Source: Bryobacterales bacterium (GTDB taxonomy: Bacteria; Acidobacteriota; Terriglobia; Bryobacterales; UBA6623). From it: DNA of 37,397 bases. The notes under the pieces are model-generated. The model had not been told where the DNA came from, ran no database searches, and worked only from the letters and a program-made list of their open reading frames with translations. How positions within the stretch are numbered: the stretch's first letter is position 1; every line of letters begins with the position of its first letter. Shown piece by piece: positions 35,607-37,397 of the stretch. The stretch is taken from NCBI GenBank assembly GCA_028819215.1, contig JAPPMG010000080.1, positions 1 to 37,397 on the forward strand, written 5' to 3'. Position numbers and translations under genes: made by a program.

Positions 35607-35873
35607 TGCACGGTCACGCTCCCGACAGTCGTGTGAGTGGGCACTCCGCTTCGTGCCCAGGGGTTGGGCCGCGCACTTCAAGTTGCCACCGCCGGCAGCC
35701 TGAAGAGTACATTATCTCCGCTGATCGACTGGATGTCGAGTTGTACCCGGCCTTGCGCACGGCTCATCCGCGGGTTGGAAGCGCGGTGCCAGGGCATTCC
35801 AGCCGCTCTGCACGGAAAGCACATGCCCGGCTAGCAATCCGGGCCATCTTGACGAAGCCGTCGACAGCGCCCT

Positions 35874-35879
35874 TACGAT
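35874..35879 (+). promoter_or_regulatory. candidate promoter of the His-rich protein gene
   Basis: TACGAT lies six bases before the ATG at 35886. A TTGACG at 35849-35854 is 19 bases upstream of it. The spacing is a little long, but this is the only unit in the window with a recognisable -35. The leader would be absent or almost so. Confidence 0.4.
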
Positions 35880-35885
35880 GAGGTC

Positions 35886-36488
35886 ATGAGCCTTCAGATT
35901 CTCGTTCACCTTGCTCGAGCAAGCGTGGCCACCGCGATGATTGGACTGCTCTCTATCTTCGTGGCAGCCCCGGGCTTGGCTGCCCCAGGGCAACCGGCTG
36001 TGAAGGGATCACCGCTGCTAGCCGACGCCGGGGCCTCCTCGAGCGAGCGTTCGGAAGAAGCGGGCGAAGGCCAGAAAGGCGAGCCCGAAGAATCCGGCAC
36101 CCAGTACGGCTTGTCGGACACGGCCAGGGAGGCCCGCAGCGGGGTTGAACTGGTCGTCAGATTCGACAGCGCTCGGGGGATGTTCGCCGGCACGGTCAGG
36201 AATGGGACCGACGCGACGGTTCGGCAGGTTCGCGTGGAAGTCCATTTGTCGAACGGTGTCGAGCTTGGCCCGACGCCCAACGTGGACTTGAGGCCTGGCC
36301 AGAGCGCGCCAGTCGAACTCCGCGCCGGCTCGCAGGAGTTCAACAAGTTCAGCACCCATGTCGAGATTGGCGCCGGCGGGCACGGAGGCGAACACGGCGG
36401 CGAGGAAGACGGCGAGCACCGGGGCCGGAGAGGCGGCGAACACGGCGGTCGCGAGGGCAGCGAGCACCGGGGCCGGGAAAGCCGCTAA
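35886..36488 (+). CDS. secreted protein with an FxLYD-like domain and a His/Gly/Glu-rich repeat tail
   Basis: This 200-residue protein has a signal peptide ending near 'APGLAAPG' (about 33). An acidic spacer (about 50-75) is followed by a small beta domain, 'ELVVRFDSARGMFAGTVRNG' then 'VRQVRVEVHLSNGVELGPTP', similar to FxLYD-type domains. The last 40 residues are a low-complexity tail of GGEHGG- and EHRGR-like repeats with six histidines. Such tails can bind divalent metals. The gene lies tail to tail with a minus-strand operon that includes an RND efflux pump, so a periplasmic metal-handling role is a reasonable guess, not a demonstrated one. I do not know a characterised homologue. Confidence 0.75.
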   Translation: MSLQILVHLARASVATAMIGLLSIFVAAPGLAAPGQPAVKGSPLLADAGASSSERSEEAGEGQKGEPEESGTQYGLSDTAREARSGVELVVRFDSARGMFAGTVRNGTDATVRQVRVEVHLSNGVELGPTPNVDLRPGQSAPVELRAGSQEFNKFSTHVEIGAGGHGGEHGGEEDGEHRGRRGGEHGGREGSEHRGRESR

Positions 36489-36532
36489 GTCGCAAGTCCC
36501 CTCTCCGGGCCAAGCAACCGCAACTCCGCGCA

Positions 36533-37219
36533 CTAGCGGGAGTTCTGCAAGGAGTGCAGCTTTATCCTCAGTTCGTCGTAGTAGGATCTGTCCAACCGTT
36601 GCTTCAGCGAGAATCGATAGACGTCCGTCTGACGGGCGAAGGCTTCGCTACGGCCCAAGACGTGGACTTCCAAGCGGTAAGGATCGGACGACCAAACGGC
36701 TTCCACATCACGATCGAGTCGCCAGGCCCGCGAATGGCCGCGTCTCCCGGTCGAGTAGATGACCCACTCGGGCGTGAAATAGAGCACTCCCTCTGATCCG
36801 CGAAGAAGCCGCACATGCTTGGCAGGGATTGCCACTTCGGCATCGGCAGGCTCGCGGACGACTCGATCCGTCGCCGGCCTTCCGATGCGGTTGACGACCC
36901 TCGCGTGGAGCTCATCCGAAAACGTACTGTCGACTAGGACGAACCGGTACCAGCGGTCCCGCCCAAGTCGCGGCATCGAGTCGCTATAGCTCTGGATCGC
37001 TACCTCGGTCGGGCTCGCTCGATCAAGGTGCTGCACATCCTCAAAGCTCCATTCCAGCACTTGCTTGTTCTCCTTTTCGGGCCGGAATCTGATGCCCTCG
37101 TCGTGAACGCTGAGGGTTCCGCCAACATCCGGCCTGACGGCCTTCTTCCACTTGGCTTCGAACGAGGTCTCCGCTCCGGCGAGCGCCAAGGCGAGGAATA
37201 GCAGTGTCGGCAGCTTCAT
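36533..37219 (-). CDS. secreted protein of unknown function, downstream of an RND pump gene
   Basis: This 228-residue protein has a signal peptide (MKLPTLLFLALALAGAETS). Its mature part is rich in predicted beta-strands and charged residues: 'GTLSVHDEGIRFRPEKEN' and 'EWSFEDVQHLDRASPTEVAI' look like a small pleckstrin-like or membrane-associated beta domain. 'VAIPAKHVRLLRGSEGVLYF' and 'DRDVEAVWSSDPYRLEVHVL' suggest a second, similar module, so the protein may be an internal duplication. I do not recognise the family. It has a strong SD (GAAGGAGG, eight bases upstream), and its ATG overlaps the stop of the RND gene (ATGA). The two are therefore translated from one message. Confidence 0.8.
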   Translation of the reverse strand: MKLPTLLFLALALAGAETSFEAKWKKAVRPDVGGTLSVHDEGIRFRPEKENKQVLEWSFEDVQHLDRASPTEVAIQSYSDSMPRLGRDRWYRFVLVDSTFSDELHARVVNRIGRPATDRVVREPADAEVAIPAKHVRLLRGSEGVLYFTPEWVIYSTGRRGHSRAWRLDRDVEAVWSSDPYRLEVHVLGRSEAFARQTDVYRFSLKQRLDRSYYDELRIKLHSLQNSR

Positions 37220-37397
37220 GTCGTAGCCTCCTTCAGGGTGCTTGGTCCGGTCTTTCCGGCAAGGCGGGTCAGGGACCCCACGTTTCGGTAGTAATACAGG
37301 ACGGGGAAGATCACCAAGACTACGAACGCTGACGTCGCGACGCCCCCGAACCGGAGCATGCAGTGGAACAGGGAACGCGCGAGCTTGCGCGAACTGC
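37216..37397 (-). CDS. RND-family efflux transporter, 3' end only
   Basis: The last 59 codons of a gene that continues beyond the window's right edge. The read residues include 'LRFGGVATSAFVVLVIFPVL' and then 'YYYRN', matching the final transmembrane helix of RND pumps of the AcrB/CzcA type, usually seen as 'GG.VTSTFLTL.VLPVLYY'. A hydrophilic tail of about 20 residues follows. The stop codon (TGA) overlaps the ATG of the next gene. Whether it exports metals or organic compounds cannot be told from this fragment. Confidence 0.75.
   Translation of the reverse strand, partial: SSRKLARSLFHCMLRFGGVATSAFVVLVIFPVLYYYRNVGSLTRLAGKTGPSTLKEATT

Overview
The window is a GC-rich bacterial chromosomal segment. 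It most resembles Acidobacteriota of the Bryobacter/Solibacter type. The reasons are NHL-repeat proteins with the 'TIAGTGERGYAGDGGPA' linker, Tat-exported quinoproteins, a PSCyt1/DUF1549/DUF1553 protein paired with a DUF1501 protein, a PVC-type heme lipoprotein, DUF1080 and CehA-like hydrolases. This is inferred from gene content; Planctomycetes or Verrucomicrobia carry some of the same families, and no rRNA is present to decide. There is no CRISPR array, prophage, intact transposon or tRNA that I can see.

Layout, left to right. (1) 40-3018: an NHL beta-propeller protein that looks cut off at its 5' end. (2) 3243-6952: a two-gene operon for a DUF1998 helicase and a DEDDh exonuclease, matching the Bacillus MrfA/MrfB (YprA/YprB) DNA-repair pair. 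(3) Minus strand 9382-6941: a secreted DUF1080 protein, then DNA primase dnaG. (4) 9673-11571: a Tat-exported PQQ dehydrogenase, with a VapB-type antitoxin and a 29-codon stub of its VapC toxin behind it. (5) glnE (minus), divergent from a Tat-exported LolA-like protein. (6) A VTT/DedA membrane protein divergent from a SprT-like metalloprotease. (7) Minus-strand heme lipoprotein (20642-17670) and quinoprotein-like lipoprotein (22250-21000). (8) A fragment of an alpha/beta hydrolase at about 22598-22822. (9) 23226-27965: the PSCyt1/DUF1549/LamG/DUF1553 and DUF1501 pair, followed at once by rnpB (RNase P RNA, 27988-28363). (10) A PhzF-family isomerase (minus), then two PHP-type hydrolases tail to tail. 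(11) hemH. (12) A His/Gly/Glu-tailed secreted protein, facing a minus-strand operon of an RND efflux pump (only its 3' end is in the window) and a secreted 228-residue protein.

How the genes work together. The clearest functional units are mrfA-mrfB (DNA repair), the PSCyt/DUF1501 pair (exported, probably carbohydrate-related), and the RND pump with its accessory protein (efflux). The rest are housekeeping genes (dnaG, glnE, hemH, rnpB) scattered among exported beta-propeller proteins.

The most striking non-coding pattern concerns translation starts. Genes heading a transcription unit often have a -10-like hexamer only 6-14 bases before the start codon and no Shine-Dalgarno sequence, which suggests leaderless or nearly leaderless mRNAs. 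Several genes inside operons have strong Shine-Dalgarno sequences. The rnpB promoter in the same window gives an internal ruler for where transcription begins.
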